From positions 62,001 to 126,000 of the forward strand of contig JYOD01000047.1 of assembly GCA_000955785.1 (NCBI GenBank): DNA of 64,000 nt. The letters are read 5' to 3'. The notes below the pieces were generated by a model that was given only the letters and a program-made list of their open reading frames with translations, had not been told where the DNA came from and searched no databases. The stretch's first letter is position 1. Each line of letters begins with the position of its first letter. The stretch is from Burkholderiaceae bacterium 16 (lineage in GTDB: Bacteria > Pseudomonadota > Gammaproteobacteria > Burkholderiales > Burkholderiaceae). This document shows positions 23,182 through 32,911 of this stretch, in pieces. A program made the translations under genes and the position numbers.

Positions 23182-25746
23182 TCAGCCGTCGTTGCGGTCG
23201 CGGAAGATGCGGATGACGTCGGGGTTGCGCCTGAGCGCCCGCATCACATTGGCGAGGTGCAGGCGGTTCTGCACCTGGATGATGAACTGCATGTAGGTGG
23301 CCTCCTGCTGGCCACCCTCCTGCTGCTCCATCGACACGTGCGCGACGTTGGCGTCGGCCGAGGTCAGGTCGGCCGCGACGCGGGCGACGATACCCTTGAC
23401 GTTGCGCACCATCACCTTGATCGACACATCGAAGGCGCGCGTGGTCTTGCGCGCCCACATCACGTCGATCCAGTGCTCAGGATCCTTGCTGTGCAGGCGC
23501 TTGGCCACCTTGCAGTCCTGCACGTGGATCTGCAAGCCCTCGCCCTTGCCCAGGTAGCCGACGATGGAATCGCCGGGAATCGGGCGGCAGCAAGCCGAGA
23601 AGATGATCGACATGCCTTCGTCGCCGGTGATCGGCACCGCCGGCGCTTCTTCGCCGGCGAAGGTCTGCACGGCCGCCAGCAGCGCGCTGTCGACGTCGCC
23701 GGACAACTCTTGCAGCAGGATCTCCATGCGTTTGGCCACCACGGCGGGCACGCGCCGCCCCAGCGCCAGGTCGGCGAAGATGTCTTCCTTGTGCTTGTTG
23801 CCGGTCCACTGCACCATGCGATCCCACACCGACTGCGGGAGTGCTTTCAGCTCGATCCCGAGCTGGCGCGCCGACTGCTCCAGCAGGCGCTCGCCAAGCT
23901 GGATGGCTTCGTCGAGCCGCGTGGTCTTGAGATAGTGGCGGATGGCCGCGCGCGCCTTGCCGGTGCGCACGAAAGCCAGCCAGGCCGGATTCGGCTTGGA
24001 GTACGGCGCCGTCACCACCTCGACGATGTCGCCGCTCTTGAGCTCGGTGCGCAGCGGAAGCAGCTCGTTGTTGATCTTGACCGCCACGCACTGGTTGCCG
24101 AGATCGCTGTGCACGGCATACGCGAAATCGAGTGCGGTGGCGCCGCGCGGCAGCGCGCGGATGTGACCCTTGGGCGTGAACACGTAGACCGCGTCCGGGA
24201 ACAGGTCGATCTTGACGTGTTCGAGGAATTCCTGCGAATCGCCGGTCTGGCTCTGGATATCGAGCAGCGACTGCAGCCACTGGTGGGCCTGCTGCTGGAT
24301 ATCGTTGGCCTGGTCGGCCTGGTGCTTGTACATCCAGTGCGCGGCCACGCCGGCTTCCGCGATCTGGTGCATGTCGCGGGTGCGGATCTGGAATTCCACC
24401 GGCGTGCCGAACGGGCCCACCAGCGTGGTGTGCAAGGACTGGTAGCCGTTGATCTTCGGGATGGCGATGTAGTCCTTGAACTTGCCGGGCATGGGCTTGT
24501 ACAGCCCGTGCAGCGCACCCATCGCCATATAGCAGTGCATCTGGGTTTCCACCACGACGCGGAACCCGTATACGTCGAGCACCTGCGAGAACGACAGCTG
24601 CTTGTCGTGCATCTTCCGGTAGATGCTGTAGAGCGTCTTCTCACGCCCCGACAGCTCGGCCACGATGCCGGCATCCCCCAGCGCCTTCTGCGCGGTCTCG
24701 AGGATGCGCCTGACCACCTCGCGCCGGTTGCCCCGGGCGGCCTTGACCGCTTTTTCCAGCGTGGCGTAGCGGAACGGCGAGCCGACCTTGAAGGACAGCT
24801 CCTGCAGTTCGCGGTAGGTGGTGTTGAGACCCAGCCGATGGGCGATCGGCGCGTAGATCTCCATCGTTTCCAGCGCGATCCGGCGCCGCTTTTCCGGCGG
24901 CACGAAATCGAGCGTGCGCATGTTGTGGGTGCGGTCAGCCAGCTTGACCAGGATCACCCGTACGTCGCGCGCCATCGCCAGCAGCATCTTGCGGAAACTC
25001 TCCGCCTGCGCCTGCTCGCGGCTCTGGAATTCGAGCTTGTCCAGCTTGGTCAGGCCATCGACCAGCTCCGACACCTTGGGACCGAATTTTTCCGCCAGCT
25101 CGCTCTTGGTGATGCCCTGGTCTTCCATCACGTCGTGCAGCAGCGCCGCCATGATGGATTGCACATCGAGCTTCCAGTCGGCGCACAGTTCCGCCACCGC
25201 TACCGGATGCGTGATGTAAGGCTCGCCGCTCTGGCGGTACTGACCGAGGTGGGCCTCGTCCGAGAACTGGAAGGCCTCGCGCACGTGCGCCTGGTCGGCC
25301 GGCTTGAGGTAGGCCAGCTTTTCCATCAGCCTGGTGATCGAGATCACCTGCTGGCGCGGCGGCACCGCCGGCTGCGAGGTCGGCCCGAAGAAGTGACGGT
25401 AGGACTGCGCCAGCACAGCGTCGATAAACAGCGCGTCGCCCGGGCCGGCTGCCACCGGGGCTTCGCTCAGTTCACTTTCGGCGGCGGCCTGGACGGCCCT
25501 GCCCTTGCCCGAGCCCATTGCGGGCGCGACGGCACGTTCCCCGACAACATCGTTGCCGAGCGGATCGGGAAGATTGGGAGCGCCCGTACGCGCCGTCACG
25601 GTCGACTGACCGGGACCGGCGCGCTTGCGCTGAACGGGAGGCACTGCTTCGCCACCCGCGTCACCAGGCGCTTCTCCGCGCGGGCGCGCCGGCGTCGCCG
25701 TGGGGCTGGCCGTCGCGACAGGAGAGGAAGGCTGGGAGGAAGACAT
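23182..25746 (-). CDS. spoT: Bifunctional (p)ppGpp synthetase/hydrolase SpoT
   Basis: The product is 854 residues. After about 130 residues of Pro/Ala-rich disordered sequence comes the HD hydrolase domain, with His180, HD at 204-205 (LLHDVMEDQG) and Asp271 (LADRTHNMRTL) all intact. The synthetase domain (about 350-470) has YGFRVVV and KINGYQSLHTTL, a TGS domain follows (VFTPKGHIRALPRGATALDF), and a C-terminal ACT domain ends the protein. It should degrade and make the alarmone at starvation. The intact HD residues mark it as SpoT rather than RelA. It is the last gene of a leftward run gmk-rpoZ-spoT; spacing suggests co-transcription. Confidence 0.95.
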   Translation of the reverse strand: MSSSQPSSPVATASPTATPARPRGEAPGDAGGEAVPPVQRKRAGPGQSTVTARTGAPNLPDPLGNDVVGERAVAPAMGSGKGRAVQAAAESELSEAPVAAGPGDALFIDAVLAQSYRHFFGPTSQPAVPPRQQVISITRLMEKLAYLKPADQAHVREAFQFSDEAHLGQYRQSGEPYITHPVAVAELCADWKLDVQSIMAALLHDVMEDQGITKSELAEKFGPKVSELVDGLTKLDKLEFQSREQAQAESFRKMLLAMARDVRVILVKLADRTHNMRTLDFVPPEKRRRIALETMEIYAPIAHRLGLNTTYRELQELSFKVGSPFRYATLEKAVKAARGNRREVVRRILETAQKALGDAGIVAELSGREKTLYSIYRKMHDKQLSFSQVLDVYGFRVVVETQMHCYMAMGALHGLYKPMPGKFKDYIAIPKINGYQSLHTTLVGPFGTPVEFQIRTRDMHQIAEAGVAAHWMYKHQADQANDIQQQAHQWLQSLLDIQSQTGDSQEFLEHVKIDLFPDAVYVFTPKGHIRALPRGATALDFAYAVHSDLGNQCVAVKINNELLPLRTELKSGDIVEVVTAPYSKPNPAWLAFVRTGKARAAIRHYLKTTRLDEAIQLGERLLEQSARQLGIELKALPQSVWDRMVQWTGNKHKEDIFADLALGRRVPAVVAKRMEILLQELSGDVDSALLAAVQTFAGEEAPAVPITGDEGMSIIFSACCRPIPGDSIVGYLGKGEGLQIHVQDCKVAKRLHSKDPEHWIDVMWARKTTRAFDVSIKVMVRNVKGIVARVAADLTSADANVAHVSMEQQEGGQQEATYMQFIIQVQNRLHLANVMRALRRNPDVIRIFRDRNDG

Positions 25747-25857
25747 GTGGGCGGCTTTCCGAAATCTGGCTGGTTAAGCAAGTACGCGAACCGGTACGTT
25801 AGCAGAGTCTCAATGCAAAGGTACGCGTTGCGAGGACTGGCCACCGCCGCCCGAAAA

Positions 25858-26061
25858 TCAGGTCGGTACCTTCTTGAGCATCTCGATGCCGATCTGGCCC
25901 GAAGCGATCTCGCGCAACGCCACCACGGTGGGCTTGTCCTTGGCCTCGACCTTGGGGGTGTGACCCTGCACCAACTGACGGGCCCGGTAGGTCGCCGCGA
26001 GCGCGAGCTCGAAACGATTCGGGATGTGTTTCAGACAATCTTCGACGGTAATACGCGCCAT
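25858..26061 (-). CDS. rpoZ: RNA polymerase omega subunit
   Basis: The product is 67 residues beginning [13 protein letters not shown]; the start at 26061 gives the canonical length. Typical omega features are present: [16 protein letters not shown] and [15 protein letters not shown]. Omega stabilises beta-prime and forms part of one (p)ppGpp binding site on RNA polymerase in proteobacteria. It lies between gmk and spoT, in the usual order. Confidence 0.95.
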   Translation of the reverse strand: MARITVEDCLKHIPNRFELALAATYRARQLVQGHTPKVEAKDKPTVVALREIASGQIGIEMLKKVPT

Positions 26062-26145
26062 ATCAAATCCACCTCGGGACAAAACCTTATGCGATGCCGG
26101 CCATTTTACAGCACGCGGCAAGAAACGTTCCCGCCGCGCTCCGGA

Positions 26146-26799
26146 TCAATGAATGCCGAGCTCGATGAAGAGGTCGGCGTGACGCGCTTTTTGCGACGAA
26201 AAACGCAGACGGGTAGCACGTATCACGCTGCGCAGCTGTTCGAGCGCCTGCTCGAAAACCTCATTGATGATGACATAGTCCGACTCGGAAGCGTGGGCCA
26301 TTTCGCTGCCGGCCGCCAGCAGGCGGCGCGTGATCACATTGGGCTCGTCCTGGCCGCGCTTGTTCAGGCGCTCTTCCAGCGCTTGCAGCGACGGCGGCAG
26401 GATGAAGATCTCCATGGCGTTGGAAAAGCGCTGGTGCACCTGCTGCGCGCCCTGCCAGTCGATTTCCAGCAGCACATCGTTGCCCTGGGCCATCTGCTGC
26501 TCGATCCAGACCCGGGATGTGGCGTAGTAATTGCCGTGCACCTCGGCCCACTCGAGAAATTCGCCGCGATCGCGCGCGGCGCGGAAGGCGTCCACCGTGG
26601 TGAAGTGGTATTCGCGGCCATCCTGCTCGCCCGGCCGCGGCGCGCGCGTGGTGTGCGAGATGGACAGGCGGATGGCCTGGTCCTGCGCCAGCAGCGCATT
26701 GACCAGCGTGGACTTGCCGGCGCCGGAGGGCGCCACCACCATGAACAGGTTGCCGGGATAGGCGGTGTCGATTGCGACGTGGGACGACGTTTCACTCAT
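26146..26799 (-). CDS. gmk: Guanylate kinase
   Basis: The product is 217 residues. The P-loop is [17 protein letters not shown] (about residues 22-38), and the GMP-binding region contains [17 protein letters not shown]. The lid and the C-terminal helices are complete. The enzyme phosphorylates GMP to GDP with ATP, upstream of GTP and of (p)ppGpp. It starts 5 bases after the yicC stop codon, so the two are almost certainly co-transcribed. Confidence 0.96.
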   Translation of the reverse strand: MSETSSHVAIDTAYPGNLFMVVAPSGAGKSTLVNALLAQDQAIRLSISHTTRAPRPGEQDGREYHFTTVDAFRAARDRGEFLEWAEVHGNYYATSRVWIEQQMAQGNDVLLEIDWQGAQQVHQRFSNAMEIFILPPSLQALEERLNKRGQDEPNVITRRLLAAGSEMAHASESDYVIINEVFEQALEQLRSVIRATRLRFSSQKARHADLFIELGIH

Positions 26800-26804
26800 G
26801 ATGA

Positions 26805-27746
26805 TTATTCTAGGTTCTGAATCTGTTCTCGCATCTGCTCGATCAGCAGCTTGAGTTCCATGGCGGCATCGGCCAGTTCCTTGGCCGCGGCCTTGGAGCC
26901 CAGCGTGTTGGCTTCGCGGTTGAGCTCCTGCATCATGAAATCGAGCCGCTTGCCGGCCTGCCCGCCCTTCTTGAGGATATGGCGGGTTTCGTTCAGGTGC
27001 GCCTGCAGGCGCGACAGCTCTTCGGCGATGTCGATGCGGATGCCGTAGACCGTGGCTTCCTGGCGGATACGCTCGCCGATTTCATCGCGACTCATCGACG
27101 GCATGCCGTTCGGCGCCACCAGGTTGAACGCCTCCTGCAGTCGCTCGGTCAGCTTTTCCTGGTGGTGGGCGATCAGCTGGGGGATCGTCGGCGTCAGGCG
27201 CTCAACGATGGCCAGCATGGCCTCGATCCGTTCGTCCAGCGTGGCCTTGAGCGCATCGCCTTCGCGGCGGCGCGCTTCGAGCAACTGGGCCAGCGCTTCC
27301 TTGGCCGCACCTATCACCGCCTCGCGCAACGCGTCCTGCGACAGTTCGGGCTCGACCAGCACGCCCGGCCAGCGCAGGATCTCGCCCATGCGCAGCGAGC
27401 CCGCCTCGGTAAAGGTGGCGGCCACGGTGGCTTCGATCGAGCGGATCTGCGCCAGCAGGGCGTCGTTGAGCGCCAGCGTGGTGCCGCCGGCACCGGCATC
27501 GGCGCGCTGCAGATTGATGCGGCACTCCAGCTTGCCGCGCGACAGCTTCGCCATGAGCATTTCCCGCAGGGCCGGCTCGAAGGCGCGGCACTCTTCGGGA
27601 GCCCGGAAAAACAGGTCGAGGAAGCGCGAGTTGACGGTGCGGAACTCCACCGAAACGGAAGCCGTCCTGCCGGTGGGCACGCCATGCGCGTCGGTCAGCG
27701 GCGCCTGGCGGGTCGCCAGGCCGTAGCCGGTCATGCTGTGAATCAT
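26805..27746 (-). CDS. yicC: YicC family endoribonuclease/stress protein
   Basis: The product is 313 residues from the ATG at 27746 (MIHSMTGYG, the family's classic opening); the frame extends eight codons further without need. The internal [20 protein letters not shown] and the C-terminal DUF1732 region ([19 protein letters not shown]) are present. E. coli YicC has been reported as an endoribonuclease acting on the sRNA RyhB. It heads the leftward yicC-gmk-rpoZ-spoT run and is divergent from the kinase gene. Confidence 0.93.
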   Translation of the reverse strand: MIHSMTGYGLATRQAPLTDAHGVPTGRTASVSVEFRTVNSRFLDLFFRAPEECRAFEPALREMLMAKLSRGKLECRINLQRADAGAGGTTLALNDALLAQIRSIEATVAATFTEAGSLRMGEILRWPGVLVEPELSQDALREAVIGAAKEALAQLLEARRREGDALKATLDERIEAMLAIVERLTPTIPQLIAHHQEKLTERLQEAFNLVAPNGMPSMSRDEIGERIRQEATVYGIRIDIAEELSRLQAHLNETRHILKKGGQAGKRLDFMMQELNREANTLGSKAAAKELADAAMELKLLIEQMREQIQNLE

Positions 27747-27924
27747 TGGATAGTCTCGCGAAATGGCCATCCGGCCGCATGCGTTCAGACGGCGCGGGGA
27801 GCTGGCAGCCCCGCATCCGCGCCGGCCGAACGCCGAAAAGAGAGCCAGAAATGGCCGCTATTGTGTTCTTTACAAGTCATCAATTAGTCAGGACAATCCG
27901 GAGGCAATCAAGGTCCCGAATCCT

Positions 27925-28977
27925 ATGACAGAGTCCAAGGGCGCATCACCTCCGAAGAGCGCACCGCTGCCCATCGGCACGCTGCTGTCCAACTACCGTA
28001 TTGTAAAGAAGTTGGCCAGCGGGGGGTTCAGTTTCGTCTACCTTGCCACCGACGAGACCGGCTCTCCCGTTGCGATCAAGGAGTACCTCCCGTCGTCCCT
28101 GGCTCGCCGCAACCCCGGCGAACTGATCCCCGTGGTGCCGGAAGAAAGCGCCGCTTCATTCCGCCTGGGGCTCAAGTATTTCTTCGAGGAAGGCCGCTCG
28201 CTGGCCCGTATTTCCCATCCCAGCGTGGTGCGCGTGGTGAATTTCTTCCGCGAGAACTCCACCGTCTACATGGTGATGAACTACGAGCTGGGCAAGACGC
28301 TGCAGGAACACATCCTGCTCGCGCGCCAGCAAGGCCGCGCCAAGGTGCTGCGCGAACACTTCATCCGCAAGGTCTTCCACGACCTCATGAGCGGCCTGCG
28401 CGAAGTGCATATCCACAAGCTGCTGCACCTCGATATCAAGCCTGGCAACATCTATCTGCGCGAGGACGAGTCGCCCATCCTGCTGGATTTCGGCGCTGCG
28501 CGCCAGATCCTGACGATGGAGGCGTCGCGCTTCCAGCCCATGTACACGCCGGGCTTTGCCGCGCCCGAACTCTACGGCAAGCATTCCGAACTGGGGCCGT
28601 GGACCGACATCTACAGCCTCGGGGCCACGCTCTACGCCTGCATGGCCGGCATGCCGCCGCAGGAGGCGAACCAGCGCGAAAAAGACGATCGCATGGCGGA
28701 TTCCATCACCCGGCTGCGCACCAGCTACACCAATGGCCTGGTGGACCTGGTCGAATGGTGCCTGCGCCTGACACCGTCCGAACGGCCGCAGAGCGTGTTC
28801 CGGCTGCAGAAGGAGTTGCGCGAACAGACCAATGCGCTGGGCGAACAGGCGGCCGCACCGGCCACCGCCTCTGCCGCCGAGCGCCCCCTTGCCAGCCGGT
28901 TCCTCACCCTGCTGCGCAAGCGCGAAGAACCCGCCGCGGGCATCCATGCCAAGGAGGCCGGCACAAGCGGCGAATGA
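27925..28977 (+). CDS. Hanks-type serine/threonine protein kinase
   Basis: The product is 350 residues; the start at 27925 gives a short Pro/Ser-rich N-tail before the kinase domain. The Gly-rich loop LASGGFSFVYLA, the catalytic Lys in PVAIKEYLP, the DFG in ILLDFGAARQ and the APE-like PGFAAPEL are all present (domain about 25-300). The catalytic loop reads LLHLDIKPGNIYL, so HRD is HLD and the kinase is of the non-RD type. The C-terminal 50 residues are Ala/Arg-rich and lack a transmembrane helix: the kinase is cytosolic. It is followed by a PP2C phosphatase, the usual on/off pair. Confidence 0.92.
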   Translation: MTESKGASPPKSAPLPIGTLLSNYRIVKKLASGGFSFVYLATDETGSPVAIKEYLPSSLARRNPGELIPVVPEESAASFRLGLKYFFEEGRSLARISHPSVVRVVNFFRENSTVYMVMNYELGKTLQEHILLARQQGRAKVLREHFIRKVFHDLMSGLREVHIHKLLHLDIKPGNIYLREDESPILLDFGAARQILTMEASRFQPMYTPGFAAPELYGKHSELGPWTDIYSLGATLYACMAGMPPQEANQREKDDRMADSITRLRTSYTNGLVDLVEWCLRLTPSERPQSVFRLQKELREQTNALGEQAAAPATASAAERPLASRFLTLLRKREEPAAGIHAKEAGTSGE

Positions 28978-29145
28978 TGCATAAAATACATCTGCCCGCG
29001 TCTGGCGCGTGCTCCGCGCTCCGGCCTGCTCCGCCATCCCTTACCATCATGGGAGCCGTCGCTCCGCTGCCCTGCCGCACCCAGCGCCGATTGGGCACAA
29101 AAGCGGCGCCGCCGTCTCCCGAAAACTGATTTCCCTACAGCCACC

Positions 29146-30060
29146 ATGCGATTCTCCGTCTACCAGGAAAGCAGAAAAGGCGGCCGCCGCATCAACCAGG
29201 ACCGCATGGGCTATTGCTTTACGCGGGATGCCCTGTTGATGGTCCTGGCCGATGGCCTGGGCGGCCACGCTTTAGGCGAAGTCGCCGCGCAGCAAGCCTT
29301 GCAGACCCTGGCGCGCCAGTTCCAGGCCCAGGCCCGGCCCTCGATTCGCAATCCTGCCGATTTCCTGCAGGACACCATCATGCTGGCCCACCGGGAAATC
29401 CACCGCTATGCCGAAGCCAACCGGCTGGCCGATGTCCCCCGCACCACCGTGGTCTGCTGCCTGGTCCAGAATGGTCAGATCCACTGGGCCCACGCCGGCG
29501 ACTCGCGGCTGTACCTGGTGCGCAAGGGCACCCTGCTGACCCGCACGCGCGACCACTCCAAGATCGAAAACCTGTTGCAGCAGGAACGCGTGCTGCCGAT
29601 GCAGGTGGCGAACCACCCTGAGCGCAACAAGCTGTACAACTGCCTCGGCTCCCCCAACCTGCCGCTGATCGACATCGGCGGCCCGCTGCGGCTGGAGCCC
29701 GGCGACGTCGCGCTGCTGTGCTCGGACGGGCTCTGGGGCAGCATCGAAGAACAGCTCCTGGTCGACAAGGTGACCCACCTGTCGGTGGTGCACGCCATCC
29801 CCGACCTGATCGAGCAAGCGCTGCACAATGCGGGCGACGGCGCCGACAACACTACCGCGATCGCCATGATGTGGGAACTCGACGCACACCTTGCCAGCGA
29901 GGACTCGGTCGCCACCGAGACCCTGCCGCTCAACACCTTCACCACCTCCATCCTCGAGAACAACGGCGGCGACACCGACCTGCTGTCGGAGGAGGAAATC
30001 GAACGCTCCATCGCCGAGATCCGCGCGGCGATCGACAAGACGAGCAACTTCATGCGTTAA
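29146..30060 (+). CDS. PP2C-family serine/threonine phosphatase
   Basis: The product is 304 residues. Metal-binding PP2C motifs are in order: GGRRINQDRMGY (residues 9-20), ADGLGGHALGEVAA, WAHAGDSRLYLVRKG, CSDGLWG and GDGADNTTAIAMMW. The C-terminal 60 residues are an acidic extension with two helices (DLLSEEEIERSIAEIRAAI). The enzyme should be a Mn/Mg-dependent phosphatase reversing the adjacent kinase. A 168-base gap separates it from the kinase gene, so it may have its own promoter. Confidence 0.92.
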   Translation: MRFSVYQESRKGGRRINQDRMGYCFTRDALLMVLADGLGGHALGEVAAQQALQTLARQFQAQARPSIRNPADFLQDTIMLAHREIHRYAEANRLADVPRTTVVCCLVQNGQIHWAHAGDSRLYLVRKGTLLTRTRDHSKIENLLQQERVLPMQVANHPERNKLYNCLGSPNLPLIDIGGPLRLEPGDVALLCSDGLWGSIEEQLLVDKVTHLSVVHAIPDLIEQALHNAGDGADNTTAIAMMWELDAHLASEDSVATETLPLNTFTTSILENNGGDTDLLSEEEIERSIAEIRAAIDKTSNFMR

Positions 30061-30233
30061 GCGTTCCGGGAGGCCTGCGAAACCTGCCTCCCATACCGAC
30101 GAGAAGTACCGCCCGCGCCGCAATGGCGCGGGAATTCGCGGTTCGCCGCGCGCCGAATCGAAGCCGGACGGGCACGCGCAGCCCCGCGGCGTTAAAATCC
30201 GTGTCCTGAACCGATTCCCGAGAAAACCCACAC

Positions 30234-30953
30234 ATGCGACCGAGCGGACGCGCAGCCGATGCGCTGCGCCCTATCACCCTGACCCGACACTACACCCGCC
30301 ACGCCGAAGGCTCCGTCCTGAGTGCCTTTGGCGATACCAAGGTGCTGTGCACCGCCAGCGTGCTGGCCAAGGTGCCGCCACACAAGAAGGGCAGTGGCGA
30401 AGGCTGGGTCACCGCCGAGTACGGCATGCTGCCGCGCGCCACCCATACGCGCTCCGACCGTGAGGCCGCCCGCGGCAAGCAGACTGGCCGCACCCAGGAA
30501 ATCCAGCGCCTGATCGGCCGCGCCATGCGCTCGGTGTTCGACCTGTCCGCGCTGGGCGAGTACACCATCCACCTGGACTGCGACGTGCTGCAGGCCGACG
30601 GCGGTACCCGCACCGCAGCCATCACCGGCGCCTTCGTGGCCGCCCATGACGCCATTTCCGCGATGCTGCGGGACGGCCAGCTCAAGACCAGCCCGATCCG
30701 CGATTTCGTCGCCGCCGTCTCGGTAGGCATGGTGGACGGCGTGGCCGTGCTCGACCTGGACTATGCCGAAGACAGCAACTGCGACACCGACATGAACGTG
30801 GTGATGACCGGCAGCGGCGGCTTCGTCGAAGTGCAAGGTACGGCCGAAGGCGTGCCGTTCAGCCGCGCCGACCTCGATGCGATGACCCGTATTGCCGAGC
30901 AGGGCATCGCCGAACTGGTGGCGCACCAGCGCCGTGCGCTCGGCTTGGCCTGA
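30234..30953 (+). CDS. rph: Ribonuclease PH
   Basis: The product is 239 residues, full length. The RNase PH core starts [18 protein letters not shown], contains the active-site segment [20 protein letters not shown] and ends in a complete C-terminal helix. The enzyme trims the 3' end of tRNA precursors by phosphorolysis. Its frame is intact here, unlike the E. coli K-12 frameshift. It is followed after 13 bases by rdgB. Confidence 0.96.
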   Translation: MRPSGRAADALRPITLTRHYTRHAEGSVLSAFGDTKVLCTASVLAKVPPHKKGSGEGWVTAEYGMLPRATHTRSDREAARGKQTGRTQEIQRLIGRAMRSVFDLSALGEYTIHLDCDVLQADGGTRTAAITGAFVAAHDAISAMLRDGQLKTSPIRDFVAAVSVGMVDGVAVLDLDYAEDSNCDTDMNVVMTGSGGFVEVQGTAEGVPFSRADLDAMTRIAEQGIAELVAHQRRALGLA

Positions 30954-30966
30954 TACGGTGAACGCC

Positions 30967-31584
30967 ATGCAACGCCTAGTCCTCGCCTCCAACAACCCCG
31001 GCAAGCTCGGCGAGTTTGGCGCGCTGCTGACGCCGCTCGGCTTCGAGGTGATACCGCAGGGACAACTCGGCATCGACGAGGCCGAGGAACCCTTCGCCAC
31101 CTTCGTCGAAAACGCCCTTACCAAAGCGCGCCACGCCAGCCGCCTGTCCAGCCTGCCCGCGCTGGCCGACGATTCCGGCATCTGCGTCGACGCGTTGGAT
31201 GGCGCGCCGGGCGTCTACTCCGCGCGTTACGCGCAACTGGTAGGCAAGCCGAAATCCGACGCCGCCAACAATGCGCACCTCATCTCGCAACTCGCCGGCA
31301 AGCTGAACCGCCGTGCCTACTACTACTGCGTGCTGGTGCTGGTGCGCCATGCCGAGGATCCGTGCCCCGTCATCGCCGAAGGTGTATGGTCCGGCGAGGT
31401 GGTCGACGCACCGCGCGGCAACGCCGGCTTTGGCTACGATCCGCACTTCATGCTGCCCCAGCTGGGCAAGACAGCGGCCGAACTGAGCCCCGCGGAAAAG
31501 AATGCGATCAGCCATCGCGCGCTGGCGCTGAAGGCGCTGACCGAACGCCTGCAGGCGGACGGCATCACGCCCGGCTGCCCATGA
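30967..31584 (+). CDS. rdgB: dITP/XTP pyrophosphatase (RdgB/HAM1)
   Basis: The product is 205 residues from the ATG at 30967. The N-terminal SNNPGKLGEF, the metal-binding ALADDSGICVDAL and the base-recognition GFGYDPHF motifs are all present. The enzyme removes non-canonical dITP, XTP and ITP from the nucleotide pool. Its stop codon overlaps the hemW start in the sequence ATGA, indicating translational coupling. It belongs to the rph-rdgB-hemW operon. Confidence 0.96.
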   Translation: MQRLVLASNNPGKLGEFGALLTPLGFEVIPQGQLGIDEAEEPFATFVENALTKARHASRLSSLPALADDSGICVDALDGAPGVYSARYAQLVGKPKSDAANNAHLISQLAGKLNRRAYYYCVLVLVRHAEDPCPVIAEGVWSGEVVDAPRGNAGFGYDPHFMLPQLGKTAAELSPAEKNAISHRALALKALTERLQADGITPGCP

Positions 31585-32822
31585 TCCCGATCGTTCCCGT
31601 CGCGTCGACCGGCACCACCCCTGCCGATACCAAGTCGCTGTGGCTGCAGCCGGGCCAGATCTCCCTGCCCGCCTCGCCGCCGCTGTCGCTCTATGTGCAT
31701 ATCCCCTGGTGCGTGCGCAAGTGTCCGTACTGCGACTTCAACTCGCATGCGGTGCCCGGCGCGGCGGACAGCCACGACATTCCGGAAGATGCCTACCTGG
31801 ATGCGCTGCGCGCCGACCTGGAGCAATCGCTGCCCCTGGTATGGGGCCGTCCCGTGCACACGGTCTTTATCGGCGGCGGCACGCCCAGCCTGCTGTCGGC
31901 CGCCGGCATGGACCGGCTGCTCTCGGACATTCGCGCGCTCTTGCCACTCGACGCCGACGCCGAGATCACCATGGAGGCCAACCCCGGCACCTTCGAAGCG
32001 GAGCGTTTCGCCAGCTATCGGGCCAGCGGCATCAACCGGCTGTCGATCGGCATCCAGAGCTTCAACGACCGCCATCTCGCCGCGCTCGGCCGCATCCACG
32101 GCGGCGACGAAGCGCGCGCCGCGATCGGCATCGCGCTGGACAATTTCGACAACGTCAATCTCGACCTGATGTACGCGCTGCCAGGCCAGACCCTGGCGGA
32201 TTGCGCGCAGGACCTGGAAACGGCGCTGTCGTTCAACACCACGCACCTGTCGCTCTACCATCTGACGCTGGAGCCGAATACGCTGTTCGCCAAATTCCCT
32301 CCGGCCCTGCCCGACGACGACAGCGCCTACGAAATGCAGGACCTGGTCGAAGCGCGCACTGCCCAGGCCGGCTACCGGCACTATGAAACCTCGGCCTACG
32401 GCAAGCCGCATCGCGAAGCGCGCCACAACCTGAACTACTGGCGCTTCGGCGACTACCTGGGCATCGGGGCCGGCGCGCACGGCAAGCTCTCCTTCCCGCA
32501 CCGGGTACTTCGCCAGATGCGCCACAAGCATCCGGCCACCTATATGGCGCAGGCCATGGCCGGTAATTCCGTGCAGGAGCAGCACGACGTCGGCGCGGCC
32601 GACCTGCCCTTCGAGTTCATGCTGAACGCGCTGCGCCTTACCGACGGCGTGCCGGCCAGCACGTTCTTCGACCACACCGGACTGCCGCTGCACACCATCA
32701 GCCGCGAACTGGCCGCGGCCGAGAAGAAGGGCCTGCTCGAAGCCGATCTCGCCACCATCAAGCCCACCGAACTCGGCCGGCGTTTCCTGAACGACCTGCA
32801 GGAGATGTTCCTGAAGGGGTGA
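31581..32822 (+). CDS. hemW: Radical SAM heme chaperone HemW
   Basis: The product is 413 residues. The radical SAM cluster motif CVRKCPYCDFNSH (about residues 45-57) has the CxxxCxxC spacing, and VFIGGGTPSLL and LDLMYALPGQT follow. The C-terminal HemN-like domain contains RHNLNYWRFGDYLGIGAGAH. Oxygen-independent HemN oxidases carry an extra Cys right after the cluster (CxxxCxxCxC); here that position is Phe, which fits HemW, a heme-transfer chaperone rather than the oxidase. It overlaps rdgB by four bases and ends before a strong terminator. Confidence 0.92.
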   Translation: MIPIVPVASTGTTPADTKSLWLQPGQISLPASPPLSLYVHIPWCVRKCPYCDFNSHAVPGAADSHDIPEDAYLDALRADLEQSLPLVWGRPVHTVFIGGGTPSLLSAAGMDRLLSDIRALLPLDADAEITMEANPGTFEAERFASYRASGINRLSIGIQSFNDRHLAALGRIHGGDEARAAIGIALDNFDNVNLDLMYALPGQTLADCAQDLETALSFNTTHLSLYHLTLEPNTLFAKFPPALPDDDSAYEMQDLVEARTAQAGYRHYETSAYGKPHREARHNLNYWRFGDYLGIGAGAHGKLSFPHRVLRQMRHKHPATYMAQAMAGNSVQEQHDVGAADLPFEFMLNALRLTDGVPASTFFDHTGLPLHTISRELAAAEKKGLLEADLATIKPTELGRRFLNDLQEMFLKG

Positions 32823-32842
32823 CGCCACACGCCTTGCAGCAA

Positions 32843-32880
32843 ACAACAAAACGGCCACCCGAGGGTGGCCGTTTTGTTGT
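32843..32880 (+). terminator. Rho-independent terminator after hemW
   Basis: A 17-bp perfect stem (32843-32859 with 32864-32880) has a CGAG loop; the 3' arm contains the TTTTG run. Because the arms are A/T-rich at the base, it also works on the opposite strand for the converging lipoprotein gene. Confidence 0.93.
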
Positions 32881-32911
32881 CGCAATTCTTGACGCGATAC
32901 CCGCGTCCCGG

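Noticed and set aside
23257..26820. A 1187-codon open frame on the + strand.
   Set aside because: It lies antisense to spoT, rpoZ and gmk, which have unmistakable motifs. It stays open only because of high G+C and codon bias; its translation is His/Arg/Gln-rich without domains.
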